Assembly: GCA_032209605.1 (NCBI GenBank)
Contig: JASFXZ010000039.1
Span: 2,666,001-2,730,000 of the forward strand
Source of the DNA: Mactromeris polynyma
Lineage: Eukaryota; Mollusca; Bivalvia; Venerida; Mactridae
Direction of reading: 5' to 3'
Length of the DNA stretch: 64,000 bases
Of the stretch, positions 24,701-37,254 are shown in pieces; the stretch's first letter is position 1, and every line of letters begins with the position of its first letter. The notes under the pieces were generated by a model that saw only the letters and a program-made list of their open reading frames with translations, did not search any database and had not been told where the DNA came from. The position numbers were made by a program, and so were the translations under genes.

Positions 24701-25693
24701 TTTAATTGAATGGATTTAATTTAAAATATTGTAGTATAATATTTGGTAATATATTGTAGTATACTAAAATGATAGGATTCTGGTAAATAAATGGTTACTA
24801 TACTCTTCAATTTTCTAATTCAGCGTCTCTTTTCGCAGATGCACTCACAATAAATATTGTCAGTGCAAAAATGCTATATTTTCTTACATCGGACATAATT
24901 TGAATGCATAATTGTTCACATATTACAGCTCTAAGCCATTCTGGTTTAAAATAAGTACATCTTAGTTCTTTATATAATGAACACAATGAGGAAATGAACT
25001 TCATGAACAAAATAAGCCTGGAAGTTCCCAGACTTACAAAACAAAACAGCAAATGTTTACTAGTTGTGAAATTCATAACAATCTCAATTTGATACAAAAT
25101 GCACACTTATAGTAAAAACACATGTATCCCCAAGCAGTGGAGTCAGTCATACAGGAAAGTGGATAAGTAACAATATTCTCTTAATTCTGTTGGGCACACA
25201 CTCTGAATTTCCAACTGTAATTCAATAAAATACTGCACAATACAGTAAACTACCATATTGACATTCTTTACAATTTAACTTTATTCAATACAATGCAATA
25301 TCATACATTTCATTTTTCAAATTATTCACAATTTACAAATCTTTTTTTCAAATACCTTGTTTAACAGGTGAAAAAATGCTTTCACTACATAACTGTGTTA
25401 CAGGAATGCTTTATAAAAATAGGTGATTCATCAATGGATACTTTTGTGTTTTTTTCTTGGTTCATAATACATCACAATGCACATAAGAACATCAGGAAGC
25501 TTTATAACAATTTGTCAAAGATGTGCAAGGTAAAATGGTTCACAGAAAACATTTGAAAATGTATACAGATTACAAAAATATCAGCTTTATGCTATTCAGG
25601 AGACCTCGTTACATGACCCGAGGTGGAGAACAAAGGATTCTCGGATGCAGTTATAATATAATACATTTATAATGCTGATATTCTGCTATAATA

Positions 25694-25819
25694 CAGTGCA
25701 ACCTCTCCAGAACAGATCTCTCCAATAACAGATTCATTTTTCCATATTAAAACTTTACAAATATTTAAGACAAAATTTGTACGTCTCAAGATCTGCAGGT
25801 GTTCTGGTAGGTTGCACTT
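25694..25819. mobile_element. 126-bp MITE with TA flanks
   Basis: Ends CAGTGCAACCTCTCCAGAAC and, inverted, AAGTGCAACCTACCAGAAC form about 18-bp terminal inverted repeats, with TA on both sides (25692-25693, 25820-25821). The ends are of the pogo/Tigger type. Too short to encode anything. Confidence 0.7.
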
Positions 25820-26501
25820 TACATTTGTTGTGTAGTTTTAATGTATGTACCTTGTTCTGAAGGTAAGAATGTCAGGCAAACATTTCTTATTCATTCCCAA
25901 GCAACTATATAATTGCCTTTACATGACAAATTAGTGGTATTATAGAATTTCGTGAAAACAGATCTCGCAGAAAATCTTTCTTAACAAATTATAGAAATGC
26001 TCTTCAATCAGATTTTGCAACAACTGATCACAACTGTGCTTTATAACTAACAATTACCCTATGGTAATCACAAGCATGCTTTGGACAATAATCCACAGTA
26101 ATGCTTTTTAACACATTTTATAACACATATTGTAAATAAATAACATTAAACATCATAACAAAATATCATAGAAAACTCATTTTCAATTTGTCACAGATTT
26201 GCAAGGCAAATACGTTTATACAATATACAAAATGTACATTATTACAATCATGCAGATTTGGATTCTTGTACAGCAAGACAGTCGGCAGTTTAAAAAGATG
26301 TTGTGTAGTCAGGTAAAGTGATAAATAAGACTAGTTACGTTTCTAGACATAACTGATACAGAAATTCATAAAAGATATGATGACATCTTATGTGTGTTCA
26401 ATATCATAAAAATATTTATATATATAGTAAGTTTCTTTATATAAGTATGTTTCATCTTATTGTAGACAGAGCAACATATTGAAATCTAAGAGATTAAGTT
26501 G

Positions 26502-26710
26502 TTACAGGGAATGCCACATACACAAGACAATGCCTCCCAACACAGATCTGTGGGACAATCTTCAAAACATTAGGCACCAAGGAGGTGCAATGAAAAAGGG
26601 GCACAAGGAAAGGACTGGGCGACCATAAAAACAACCAAGGATAAGGAATACATCATGGAACATGAACAATTAGACGACATGTCTGTCGAAAACAGGAAGT
26701 ATTTCACATA
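26502..26710 (+). repeat. Dispersed repeat family R1, copy 2
   Basis: It begins GTTACAGGGAATGCCACATA and continues with CCCAACACAGATCTGTGGG, GGCACCAAGGAGGTGCAATG and a decayed 3' half. It is homologous to the copies at 8244, 27594 and 63349. Confidence 0.65.
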
Positions 26711-27593
26711 TAATTGTGTGAAATCTAACTAACTGAACTTGAACAGGAAACATATTCCATTAAGCACTAATAAATTTGCTTGGATATATCAAAATGACAC
26801 AGGAAGAGTAACTTAAGGATAAGGAACTGCAATATACATTGAAAAGCCTACAACAATGGTAAATAAATGTACAGAATTGTAAAATATATGTGGAAAAATT
26901 TAGTCTAGAGCATGACAAATGATCAATACAATTTTAATAAACAATACAGTAACATCTAAGTACTTGGATCTGGTCACACAACTAAAATGCAGATCTAACA
27001 CAAACATGCGTCTTCCTTCCTACATAAACCTCACAGTACCACTTACTAAAGTATGGATGACCAATATGGGGCTATGAGGTGACATGCCAGCCCCATTTCA
27101 GTATAAATGATGCACACCTAGTATATTCTTACATTCATTAGGGGAAAAGAAACAAGCTTTATAACCGACTTCAAAGTCACTGTTTTATAATTCTACACTT
27201 TAAGTAATTATAAGACCAATTACATGAATATCACTTTAATACCATGATTATTAGGGGACTAGGGAAGCAGCTTGCATCATATCAAGTCAAGGTTACAAAT
27301 ACCCTCTGGACAAGGACATAATATACTCCACTATTACACTCATGCACAAACGTTTTCCATAAGACGTGGAACCTTCCTCTGTTCGCACCATGTGTTTTCA
27401 TGTGCACATTGAAAGCCTCAACACAGATAATACCCACCGATCAAGCAAAATATTATATAACTCAGGATATTTATAAATAAGATACTGTAACAACCAAGTA
27501 CACATTGAGTACATGAACCCATTAATATTTTCTTATACAACTGTTGAGGTTGACATAATTATTTTTTTATTAGGTCAATACAAGAGATATTAA

Positions 27594-27720
27594 GTTGTTA
27601 CAGGGAATGTCACATACACAAAACAATGACTCCCCACACAGATCCCGGGGAATACAACAGGCTACAGAACACTAGGCACTGAGGAGGTGCAAGGTTAAAC
27701 ATGCATTGGAACAGGAACGG
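27594..27720 (+). repeat. Dispersed repeat family R1, copy 3
   Basis: It starts GTTACAGGGAATGTCACATA, then CCCCACACAGATCCCGGGG and GGCACTGAGGAGGTGCAAGG, matching copy 2 about 1.1 kb to the left. Only the 5' half is kept. Confidence 0.65.
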
Positions 27721-27970
27721 TCTGGTTGACAAATAAATATATTTAAGTGCAGTGCAAATCAGACCAAATATTTGTTCCAACTTTTCAAGTTTTAAACCTT
27801 TTACTACTTGTAGCAAGACCCGCACCAAATGCTTCTTTCAGACTTTTCAACCCACACTTCCGGTATACTTTAGCTGATCATATTATGAGCATAGTAAATG
27901 TTATGAAAAAATGTCTGAAATATCAATGCTAGGAGTTTATGACAATCATAGTTATAGTGGGTGTTTTGTA

Positions 27971-28205
27971 TTGAATGTGATATATTCAGCTGGGTTAGCT
28001 GTTGGTACATGTTAACATTGAATGTGATATATTCAGCTGGGTAAGCTGTTGGTGCATGTTAACATTGAATGTGATATATTCAGCTGGTTAAGCTGTTGGT
28101 GCATGTTAACATTGAATGTGATATATTCAGCTGGGTTAGCTGTTGGTGCATGTTAACATTAAATGTGATATATTCAGCTTGGTAAGCTATCAGTGCATGT
28201 TGACA
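27971..28205. repeat. 47-bp tandem array, 5 units
   Basis: The unit TTGAATGTGATATATTCAGC...GCTGTTGGTGCATGTTAACA recurs five times with a period of 47 bp; the last unit is the most diverged. Confidence 0.9.
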
Positions 28206-28791
28206 GATATTAATTACCATATAATACATGTGAGGAATGCTTCAACATTTTTCCTAGGTCATAGATATATGAATAAAATTATCTTTTATCATTCTTTTAT
28301 TACAACACGTTAAAAGCTATTAAATAACTGTCAGAAATAATGCACCACTGTTTTATGTTCTGGATTTGCATTTAACTCCACCTACATTTAACTTCTATAT
28401 TAAACTTGGGAATTAAACTATCTAGGCCAATAAGGGTCACCCTCATAAAGCAATAACTGAAGTTAACCTGTATTATCAATGGAGCATCTTCATGGAATGC
28501 ACATACTGAATGTCATTTTCATGGTTCAAGTACACACTTCTGAGGTAAAAGTATTTTTCAAGGTTTTATCAAGTACCTTTTCTCAGGCTTTCAAGGACTG
28601 TCTTTATTGCCAACAACAATGGCACCAGGTCATGATAAATGAAACAACAGAAATTCACAATACCCTGATTATGCCAGAAATGTCACTTTGTGTAAATCAC
28701 TATAAAATGGGATACCCATACATACTCAGATAGACAAATTACATTTATTCTTTCCACAATGCAAAGTTAGTGACAACATATTTTTTCAAGA

Positions 28792-31675
28792 AGTTTAATG
28801 CAAATCTCAAGAAGATTTCGCTTTGCAGACATGTAAAGCATGTACATCAGATGAACAGAATTATATTACACCCACTTTGATGTAATTATGGAAGCTTAAT
28901 CCAAATTTATACCAGCTGAAATTTATACTGACACATTGGTTACAATAAAAGAAGGAACACATGTTATAACATTATCTGATCACTGGAAAAATCTGCATAG
29001 TGTAATGAAATTGCTCTCTGCTTCATTTGAATGTTATTAATATTTCTTAGTGAAACTTTCACACGGTTGCACATGATCACCTATTTAGAGTAGAAATAAT
29101 TGAAATCAAGATATATACACACTACTTAATAGATACTAAACAAATGTAAGAGTATTACTTGTTTAGATCAGTTCTCATCTCACTATATGACACTACATGG
29201 TTTGCTGGTGCCCTGAAATCTTTCGATCAGCTCCTCACCAGCTCACATGTAGGGGCATATCAATAAGACAGTACACCACCCTGCTCATTGATTCCTGAGG
29301 TACCCTGAATCAAATCCCTATTGCATGGATGGACCAGCTCCTTACCCCAGGAATCATGAACAGGGTGGTGCACTGTGTGAAAACTGATCTAAGCAAGTAA
29401 TATTCAACAACAGATGTGTTTTTCTGCAAAATGTTATAATAAAGTTGATAACAAGACACTGGAAGATTAATAAAAACTTGATTTAGCAAACCTTAGCATT
29501 TATGTCATTAAGTTTAAGACAAATCTCAAGAAGTTTTTTGCTTTGCAGACATGTAAAGCATGTACATCAGATGAACAGAATTATATTACACCCACTTTGA
29601 TGTAATTACATGGAAGCTTAATCCCAATTAATACCAGCTGAAATTTATACTGACACATTGGTTACAATAAAAGAAGGAACACATGTTATAACATTATTTG
29701 ATCACTGGAAAAATCTGCATAGTGTAATGAAATTGCTCTCTGCTTCATTTGAATGTTATTAATATTTCTTAGTGAAACTTTCACACGGTTGCACATGATC
29801 ACCTATTTAGAGTAGAAATAATTGAAATCAAGATATATACACACTACTTAATAGATACTAAACAAATGTAAGAGTATTACTTGTTTAGATCAGTTCTCAT
29901 CTCACTATATGACACTACATGGTTTGCTGGTGCCCTGAAATCTTTCGATCAGCTCCTCACCAGCTCACATGTAGGGGCATATCAATAAGACAGTACACCA
30001 CCCTGCTCATTCATTCCTGAGGTACCCTGAATCAAATCCCTATTGCATGGATGGACCAGCTCCTTACCCCATGAATCATGAACAGGGTGGTGCACTGTGT
30101 GAAAACTGATCTAAGCAAGTAATAATCAACAACAGATGTGTTTTTCTGCAAAATGTTATAATAAAGTTGATAACAAGACACTGGAAGATTAATAAAAACT
30201 TGATTTAGCAAACCTTAGCATTTATGTCATTAAGTTGAAGACAAATCTCAAGAAGTTTTTTGCTTTGCAGACATGTAAAGCATGTACATCAGATGAACAG
30301 AATTATATTACACCCACTTTGATGTAATTATGGAAGCTTAATCCAAATTTATAACAGCTGAAATTTATACTGACACATTGGTTACAATAAAAGAAGGAAC
30401 ACATGTTATAACATTATTTGATCACTGGAAAAATCTGCATAGTGTAATGAAATTGCTCTCTGCTTCATTTGAATGTTATTAATATTTCTTAGTGAAACTT
30501 TCAAACGGTTGCACATGATCACCTATTTAGAGTAGAAATAATTGAAATCAAGATATATACACACTACTTAATAGATACTAAACAAATGTAAGAGTATTAC
30601 TTGTTTAGATCAGTTTTCATCTCACTATATGACCCTACATGGTTTGCTGGTGCCCTGAAATCTTTCGATCAGCTCCTCACCAGCTCACATGTAGGGGCAT
30701 ATCAATAAGACAGTACACCACCCTGCTCATTGATTCCTGAGGTACCCTGAATCAAATCCCTATTGCATGGATGGACCAGCTCCTTACCCCAGGAATCATG
30801 AACAGGGTGGTGCACTGTGTGAAAACTGATCTAAGCAAGTAATATTCAACAACAGATGTGTTTTTCTGCAAAATGTTATAATAAAGTTGATAACAAGACA
30901 CTGGAAGATTAATAAAAACTTGATTTAGCAAACCTTAATTAGCATTTATGTCATTAAGTTTAAGGAAAATCTCAAGAAGTTTTTGCTTTGCAGACATGTA
31001 AAGCATGTACATCAGATGAACAGAATTATATTACACCCACTTTGATGTAATTATGGAAGCTTAATCCAAATTTATACCAGCTGAAATTTATACTGACACA
31101 TTGGTTACAATAAAAGAAGGAACACATGTTATAACATTATTTGATCACTGGAAAAATCTGCATAGTGTAATGAAATTGCTCTCTGCTTCATTTGAATGTT
31201 ATTAATATTTCTTAGTGAAACTTTCAAACGGTTGCACATGATCACCTATTTAGAGTAGAAATAATTGAAATCAAGATATATACACACTACTTAATAGATA
31301 CTAAACAAATGTAAGAGTATTACTTGTTTAGATCAGTTTTCATCTCACTATATGACCCTACATGGTTTGCTGGTGCCCTGAAATCTTTCGATCAGCTCCT
31401 CACCAGCTCACATGTAGGGGCATATCAATAAGACAGTACACCACCCTGCTCATTCATTCCTGAGGTACCCTGAATCAAATCCCTATTGCATGGATGGACC
31501 AGCTCCTTACCCCAGGAATCATGAACAGGGTGGTGCACTGTGTGAAAGTTGATCTAAGCAAGTAATATTCAACAACAGATGTGTTTTTCTGCAAAATGTT
31601 ATAATAAAGTTGATAACAAGACACTGGAAGATTAATAAAAACTTGATTCAGCAAACCTTAGCAATTATGTCATTA
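28792..31675. repeat. Satellite-like array of four ~721-bp units
   Basis: The landmark CAGACATGTAAAGCATGTAC occurs at 28826, 29546, 30268 and 30991, so periods are 720-723 bp. The four units are nearly identical, differing by a few substitutions and 2-5 nt indels. They are non-coding. Each unit contains a palindromic element of about 248 bp that is listed separately. A diverged partial copy lies at 33895-34300, outside the array. Confidence 0.95.
29154..29401. mobile_element. Hairpin (MITE-like) element inside each 721-bp unit
   Basis: TTACTTGTTTAGATCAGTT at the left end is matched, inverted, by AACTGATCTAAGCAAGTAA at the right end. A second inverted pair lies inside: CAGTACACCACCCTG with CAGGGTGGTGCACTG, then GATTCCTGAGG with CCAGGAATC. 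Further copies sit at 29876-30123, 30596-30843 and 31319-31566. The whole could fold into one long interrupted hairpin. Confidence 0.75.
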
Positions 31676-31826
31676 AATGGCACAAGACATGATGCGAAAC
31701 ATACCTATTGTTTCTATTTTCGTTCTTAACACTGAACAAGTCATAAGAGACTGCCACTTGCCTATGAATACACTAGTCAGTGACTAAACTGGATTCCATG
31801 GTGACCAGACTGCCCCATTATAGCCT

Positions 31827-31982
31827 CAGCATTTATCCATACTTTGATGCACTAGGTGTTATATACAGCATTTATCCATACTTTGATGCACTGTTATATA
31901 CAGCATTTATCCATACTTTGATGCACTGTTATATACAGCATTTATCCATACTTTGATGCACTGTTATATACAGCATTTATAT
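31827..31982. repeat. 35-bp tandem array, about 4.5 units
   Basis: CAGCATTTATCCATACTTTG followed by ATGCACTGTTATATA repeats with a 35-bp period; the first unit has a short insertion (AGGT). Confidence 0.9.
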
Positions 31983-32369
31983 ATATTATACTGCATTGTC
32001 TATACTATTATGCAACATGACATTAAAATTCCTTGAATAAGTTCATTCACATATTCCATGGCAAACATACTAGTATCTAAACATTAATGATTCCCCACAT
32101 CTCGAGACACATGATTATCAAGAAAGCATTTTATGGTCAAAAATAACATTCAATTAAAAATCGGAACATGCTGGAAGCAACAGACACTATACTGGGGGTA
32201 TAAACACTAGATAGAGATGGTATGAACATCATACAACATTCAGATGTACTACTTGACACATTGGTTCAAGAGATATCTTCCTGGAGACACCCAGTAGTTT
32301 CTATATTGTATTAATACTCAAGTTCCCTACTAAATTACCCATATCAGTACATGAAAGGTCTTCCTAGCG

Positions 32370-32523
32370 AGAGAGACACTGTACATATTGGTACCACGGA
32401 CATATTTCTAGAGACACTGTACATATTGGTACCACATACATATTTCTAGGGAGACACTGTACATATTGGTACCACAGACATATTTCTAGAGAGACACTGT
32501 ACATATTGGTACCACAGACATAT
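32370..32523. repeat. ~42-bp tandem array, 4 units
   Basis: GAGACACTGTACATATTGGT followed by ACCACAGACATATTTCTAGA recurs four times with small length changes between units. Confidence 0.85.
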
Positions 32524-32570
32524 TTATGGAATCATATATAACCTTACTAATGGGATAAAGGACATGCAGG

Positions 32571-32755
32571 AGTTACACAGCATTATAGACTCATTAAAAG
32601 ACTTGCCTGAGTCACACAACATTATAGACTCATTAAAAGACTTGCCTGAGAAACACAGCATTATAGACTCATAAAAATACTTGCCAAAGTCACACAGCAT
32701 TATAGACTCATTAAAAGACTTGCCAAAGTCACACAGCATTATAGACTTGTGATGA
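32571..32755. repeat. 39-bp tandem array, type A
   Basis: CACACAGCATTATAGACTC followed by ATTAAAAGACTTGCCTGAGT recurs with a 39-bp period (for example 32582 and 32621). The sequence skeleton is shared with the arrays to the right and with the block at 36935. Confidence 0.85.
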
Positions 32756-32769
32756 CCGTATTGACTCAT

Positions 32770-33300
32770 AACAATACTTGCATGAATTGCACAAACTTGT
32801 AGACTTGTTGAAAAACAGAATGGAGTCACACTGTCTTGTAGACTTGTTGAAGTACACAAGGGAGTCACCAAGCCTTGCAGACCTTTGGAAAACCATAACG
32901 GAACCACACAGCCTTGTAGACATGTGGAAAGACATGAGGGAGTAACACAGCCTTGTAGACTCCTGGAACTGCATATGGGAGCCAACCTGCCTTGCTGACT
33001 TGTGGAAAGGCATTAGGGAGTCACAAAGCCTTGTAGACTTGTTGTAAAGACATAAGGGAGCCAAACAGCCTTGTTGACTTGTGAAAAGGCATAAGGGAGT
33101 CATGAGGCATTATAGACTTATGGAAAACATAGGGGATCCAACCTGCCTTATTGACTTGTGGAAGGGCATAAAGGAGTCACAAAGCCTTATAGACTTGTGA
33201 AAAAACAATAGGGAGTCGTACAGCCTTGTAGACTCTTGGAAAGACATAAGGGAGTCACACAGCCTTGTAGACTCACAAAAATACATTAGGGAAACACCCA
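32770..33300. repeat. Degenerate 39-bp-family array, type B
   Basis: Units of GGGAGTCACACAGCCTTGTA followed by GACTTGTGGAAAGGCATAA vary in length and sequence. Because the parent unit is a multiple of three, several long ORFs run through the minus strand; they are by-products of the repeat, not genes. Confidence 0.8.
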
Positions 33301-33850
33301 GCCTTGTTGCCTGCTGAAGACTTGCAGGAGTCACACATACACTTACACTAGTAAAAAGACATAAGGGTGTCACACAGTCTTGTTGTCTGGTTAAGACTTG
33401 CAGGAGTCACACATACATTTACACTAGCAAAAAAACATAAGGGAGTCACACAGCCTTGTTGTCTGGTTAAGACTTGCAGGAGTCACACATACATTTACAC
33501 TAGCAAAAAGACATAAGGGTGTCACACAGCCTTGTTGCCTGGTTAAGACTAGCAGGAGTCACACATACACTTACACTAGCAAAAAGGCATAAGGGAGTCA
33601 TACAGCCTTGTTGCCTGGTTAAGACTTGCAGGAGTCACACATACACTTACACTAACAAAAAGACATAAGGGAGTCACACAGCCTTGTTGCCTGGTTAAGA
33701 CTTGCAGGAGTCACACATACACTTACACTAGCAAAAGGACATATGTGTGTCACACAGCCTTGTTGCCTGGTTAAGACTTGCAGGAGTCACACATACACTT
33801 ACACTAGCAAAAATACATAAGGGAGTCACAAAGCCTTATAGACTGGCTAA
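33301..33850. repeat. 76-bp dimeric tandem array, about 7 units
   Basis: GGAGTCACACATACACTTAC recurs at 33327, 33403 and 33479 and onward, a period of 76 bp. Each unit is a head-to-tail pair of two diverged monomers: GAGTCACACAGCCTTGTTGC... (37 bp) and GAGTCACACATACACTTACA... (39 bp). Both are relatives of the 39-bp unit in the neighbouring arrays. Confidence 0.88.
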
Positions 33851-33894
33851 AAATTATATCAGTTTCACTTTAATAACATAGAATTTAATTTTTT

Positions 33895-34300
33895 ATTCTA
33901 GCTGAAATTTGAGCACTGAAAGAATCTACATGGTGTTATAAATTGTTCTCTAATTTATATGAATGTTATTAATATTTCAATGTGAAATTTTCACTGGACG
34001 GTACACAATCTCAAAGTTTAAGCAGAAATAAAGATATCAAGATATATAGGTGCTACTCGATAGATACTAAACAAATGTAGGAGTAGTACTTGTTTAGATC
34101 AGTTTTCATCTCAATATATCTTGACAGTACGCCACCCTGTTAATTGATTCCTGAGGTACCCTGAATCAAATCCTCTATTCCATGGATGGACCAGCTCCTT
34201 ACCCCAGAAATCATCAACAGGACAGTCCAGTGTGAAAACTGATCGAAGCAAGTAATATTCAACAACAGATGTGTTTTCTGCAAAACGTTATAATGAAGTC
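33895..34300. repeat. Diverged partial copy of the 721-bp satellite unit
   Basis: From GCTGAAATTTGAGCACTG to TCTGCAAAACGTTATAATGA it follows the satellite unit with many substitutions and a deletion in the centre. The inverted ends (GTACTTGTTTAGATCAGTT at 34086 and AACTGATCGAAGCAAGTAAT ending at 34256) are still recognisable. It looks older than the array copies. Confidence 0.85.
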
Positions 34301-34934
34301 AATCATCTCCATACGGGGGTTAAACACAAGATAGTGGTGCTATGAACATCATACAACAGTCACATGTACTACTTGGTACATTGATCCAAGGGATGTTGGC
34401 CTTCAGTCACCCAGTAGTTTCTATATTGTATTTTTACTCCAGTCCCACACTAAATTGCCAATATTAGTCAAAGGAATGTCTTCTTAGAGATTTTTACATA
34501 TTTCTTAAGACATGCATGACTCTATATATTGGTACCACAGGCATATATTAATGGCAACACAGGCAATCATATAGAACCGTCTAGACCGCTGCAGACTAAA
34601 GGACATCACACATCTGTACAGACTGGTGCAAAGACTTAAGGGTGTGATCTCTTATACTACAGACTGTTTAATCTGCTAATGGGCTCTCTTAAAATCTCCT
34701 TAACCCATTACATACCAACATTGTTATCAGTCATTACATTGTAACAATCAACAATTTACCAAGTCAAACTTTTATGTATGCATTTTGGAGTGTGCCTTAA
34801 ATAGAGTATCGACTACTTATTTCATCAAACTTAAGATGCGAACTGAATACACCTACAGATTTATGTGTTCATACAGACTTAAAATTTTATTTTTGATTGC
34901 GGTTTATTTTTTACCTAAGAGGCAGCATTGCTAC

Positions 34935-35185
34935 TCAGTAGGAGACAGTATTGTTACCCAGTCAGTAGGAGACAACATTGTTACCCAGTCAGTAGAAGAC
35001 AGTATTGTTACCCAGTCAGTAGGAGACAGTATTGTTACCCAGTCAGTAGGAGACAACATTGTTACCCAGTCAGTAGGAGACAGTATTGTTACCCAGTCAG
35101 TAGGAGACAACATTGTTACCCAGTCAGTAGAAGGCAGCATTATAACACATTCAATAGGAGGCAGCATTGTTACCCAGACAGTATT
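34935..35185. repeat. 27-bp tandem array, about 9 units
   Basis: GTAGGAGACAGTATTGTTAC plus CCAGTCA repeats every 27 bp, alternating GACAGTATT and GACAACATT forms. It is open in several frames (VGDSIVTQS in one of them), as expected of a repeat divisible by three. No splice sites or start context support a gene. Confidence 0.9.
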
Positions 35186-36876
35186 ATAAGTTATTGGGTT
35201 AACTTTTGAGCTTGTTACAATTTTCAACTCTTCTATTTTGTTATTACATGTACTATGACAGAGCACATTTATAATGTAACACAACAACATGTCCAATACT
35301 TTACATGTTTAAAATGATTTTAATATCAGAATAATGCCACAGTCAGGATGAACCTATTCACACCTAGTTGCTCCACTTCAAGCAGGGGTGTGATAGTGTT
35401 CTACATAGGTCTCCCTTATCATTCTTGAGTTTCGGTATAAAGCATTATACAAGATGATGAACCTAAAAATACCTTAGAACAAGTACATGTAAACTAAAAT
35501 AATGATTTTAATAACTCAATGTTACAAACTTTTACCGTTCCAAATTATGATTCAATTTATAGATATAATATGGTACTTGTATTACTAGAAAACCCCTTTT
35601 TAGTCTGTAAGGGAAAATAAATTGAATAACAGCATGATGAGGGGCTCACTTAAGCTAAAATGATGTAAAACACTGAGTACATAATTGTACAGTTAACAAC
35701 TTTAGCATCAACTTATGTTATCTATGAAATGAAAATAATTCAGTATCTTACAACACTACTTTTGACTAAAATAGGGCCTTTAATGCCCGTCAGCCAAGCC
35801 ATAGAGATCAGTTTCAATCAAAGGCATGTGAAGCACAAAAAGATGGAGAAACTGCCAAAATAATTACCAATTAATGATGGTCTGCTGGAAAGGGAATAAA
35901 ATATATGACAACAAGAGAGAAAGTTTGGAGAAATGTTGAAGGTATTAATGGAAGGACCACTTGTCCTAATCAAGCTGAAGAGTACGAAATGGTGAAGGCA
36001 GCGGAGTTAGAGCAGCGAAAGTGTGAGTAGGGGCATAACACAGCATAATGTTGTGCAAGCCCGATCCCCGGGGCTCTTGGCCATGCTTGGGGAATTAAGT
36101 GATGAGGTCTGCTCACTTAACCCTAAGGGTGTAGCTTTCGTGTTAGCTGGAAAGTCAAATGAGCGACGGTGTTCGAGTTAAATAGTGTAGAATTTCTCCG
36201 AGGTGTAAGTGCCCAGTGTAATGCTAGCAGAGCAAGAGGACGAGGAAGATGACACAACAGGCATAGCAATTCATAACAGGTATTTTAATGTGCTACAATT
36301 AAATAACTATCACATTTACCTTCCAGGACACCACATGAACAAATTTACCAAGCAAGATGTAATTATCATAGGCGTAGAAATTACATCCTATCAGAGCCCG
36401 GGGAATTTGTTAACATTGTGTCGTGAAAGATAAAACCTACTGTGTGAAAAACATTATGCCTCCCCCTAAAGCTGCATTGTCAGTGAGAGAATTTTAATTA
36501 ATATAATGACATAGAAATGTGTACGGATGAAATACACCGGTTTGAATATGTTAGTCTAAAAAGCTTAACAATTATTAAGTTATTGGGTGGACAAGATTTT
36601 CAAGTCAGTTTGACCTTGGCCTTTTCCCCAGTGGCTCATCAACAATCCACAGGCAACTATCCTTCTAATTTAGGACTGGGAGGCCATAGGATAATTCAGA
36701 TATTGTGCATACAAGGATTTACATCTTATAGTCAGTTTGTCCTCAACCTATTGATCCCAAAATCAACAGGGACCCTCTACCACCAGCTTATAATGTGAGG
36801 ACCAAGTTTGAGGAGAGTAGAAAAAGGGAATTCTGGAGTTATTGGCCCAAAATGTGTCATGTATAATTGACACCTG

Positions 36877-36903
36877 TGACCTTGACCTTTGACCCAGTGA
36901 CCC
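36877..36903. promoter_or_regulatory. Cluster of nuclear-receptor half-site-like motifs in a repeat
   Basis: TGACCTTGACCTTTGACCC followed by AGTGACCC holds four AGGTCA-like half sites on the minus strand. TGACCT-T-TGACCC at 36883-36895 is a DR1 arrangement. It is part of a dispersed repeat; binding is untested. Confidence 0.25.
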
Positions 36904-36934
36904 AAAATCGAAACAATTTCATAAGAGAGTCAGC

Positions 36935-37254
36935 TGTTTAGACTTGTGTTAAGACATAAGAGAGTCACCCAGCCTTGTAGACTCGTGGAAAGATATAAGG
37001 GAGTCACACAGCCTTGTAGACTTGTGGAGAGACATATAGGAGTCATACAGCCTTGTAGAATCATGGAAAGACATAAGGGAGCCACACAGCCTTATAGACT
37101 GGTGGAAATACATAAGGGAGCCACATAGCCTAATAGACTCGTGGAAAGTGATAAGGGAGCCACACAGCCTTATAGACGTGTTGAAAGTTATAAGGGAGCC
37201 ACACAGCCTAATAGACTCGTGGAAGGACATAAGGAAGCCACAGTCTTATAGACT
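36935..37254. repeat. 39-bp tandem array, distant block of the 32.6-33.8 kb family
   Basis: GACATAAGGGAGTCACACAG followed by CCTTGTAGACTTGTGGAAA (39 bp) recurs about eight times. The unit is nearly the same as in the type B array 3.6 kb to the left. Confidence 0.88.

Larger units (their letters stand above)
21721..27970. other. AT-rich stretch without convincing genes
   Basis: ORFs are under 115 codons, and none shows exon-like ends in matching phase or a recognisable motif. It contains a (CAATA)n tract at about 24182-24200, the 126-bp TIR element at 25694 and two copies of dispersed repeat R1, which are listed separately. Large introns of unseen genes cannot be excluded. Confidence 0.5.

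Noticed and set aside
32524..33373. Long minus-strand ORFs with repeated 'SFHKSTRLCDSL' type peptides
   Set aside because: They follow the 39-bp minisatellite; several overlapping frames are open at once, as expected from the repeat.
34785..35296. Three overlapping ORFs through the 27-bp array
   Set aside because: Both strands and several frames are open because of the repeat length; no other evidence.
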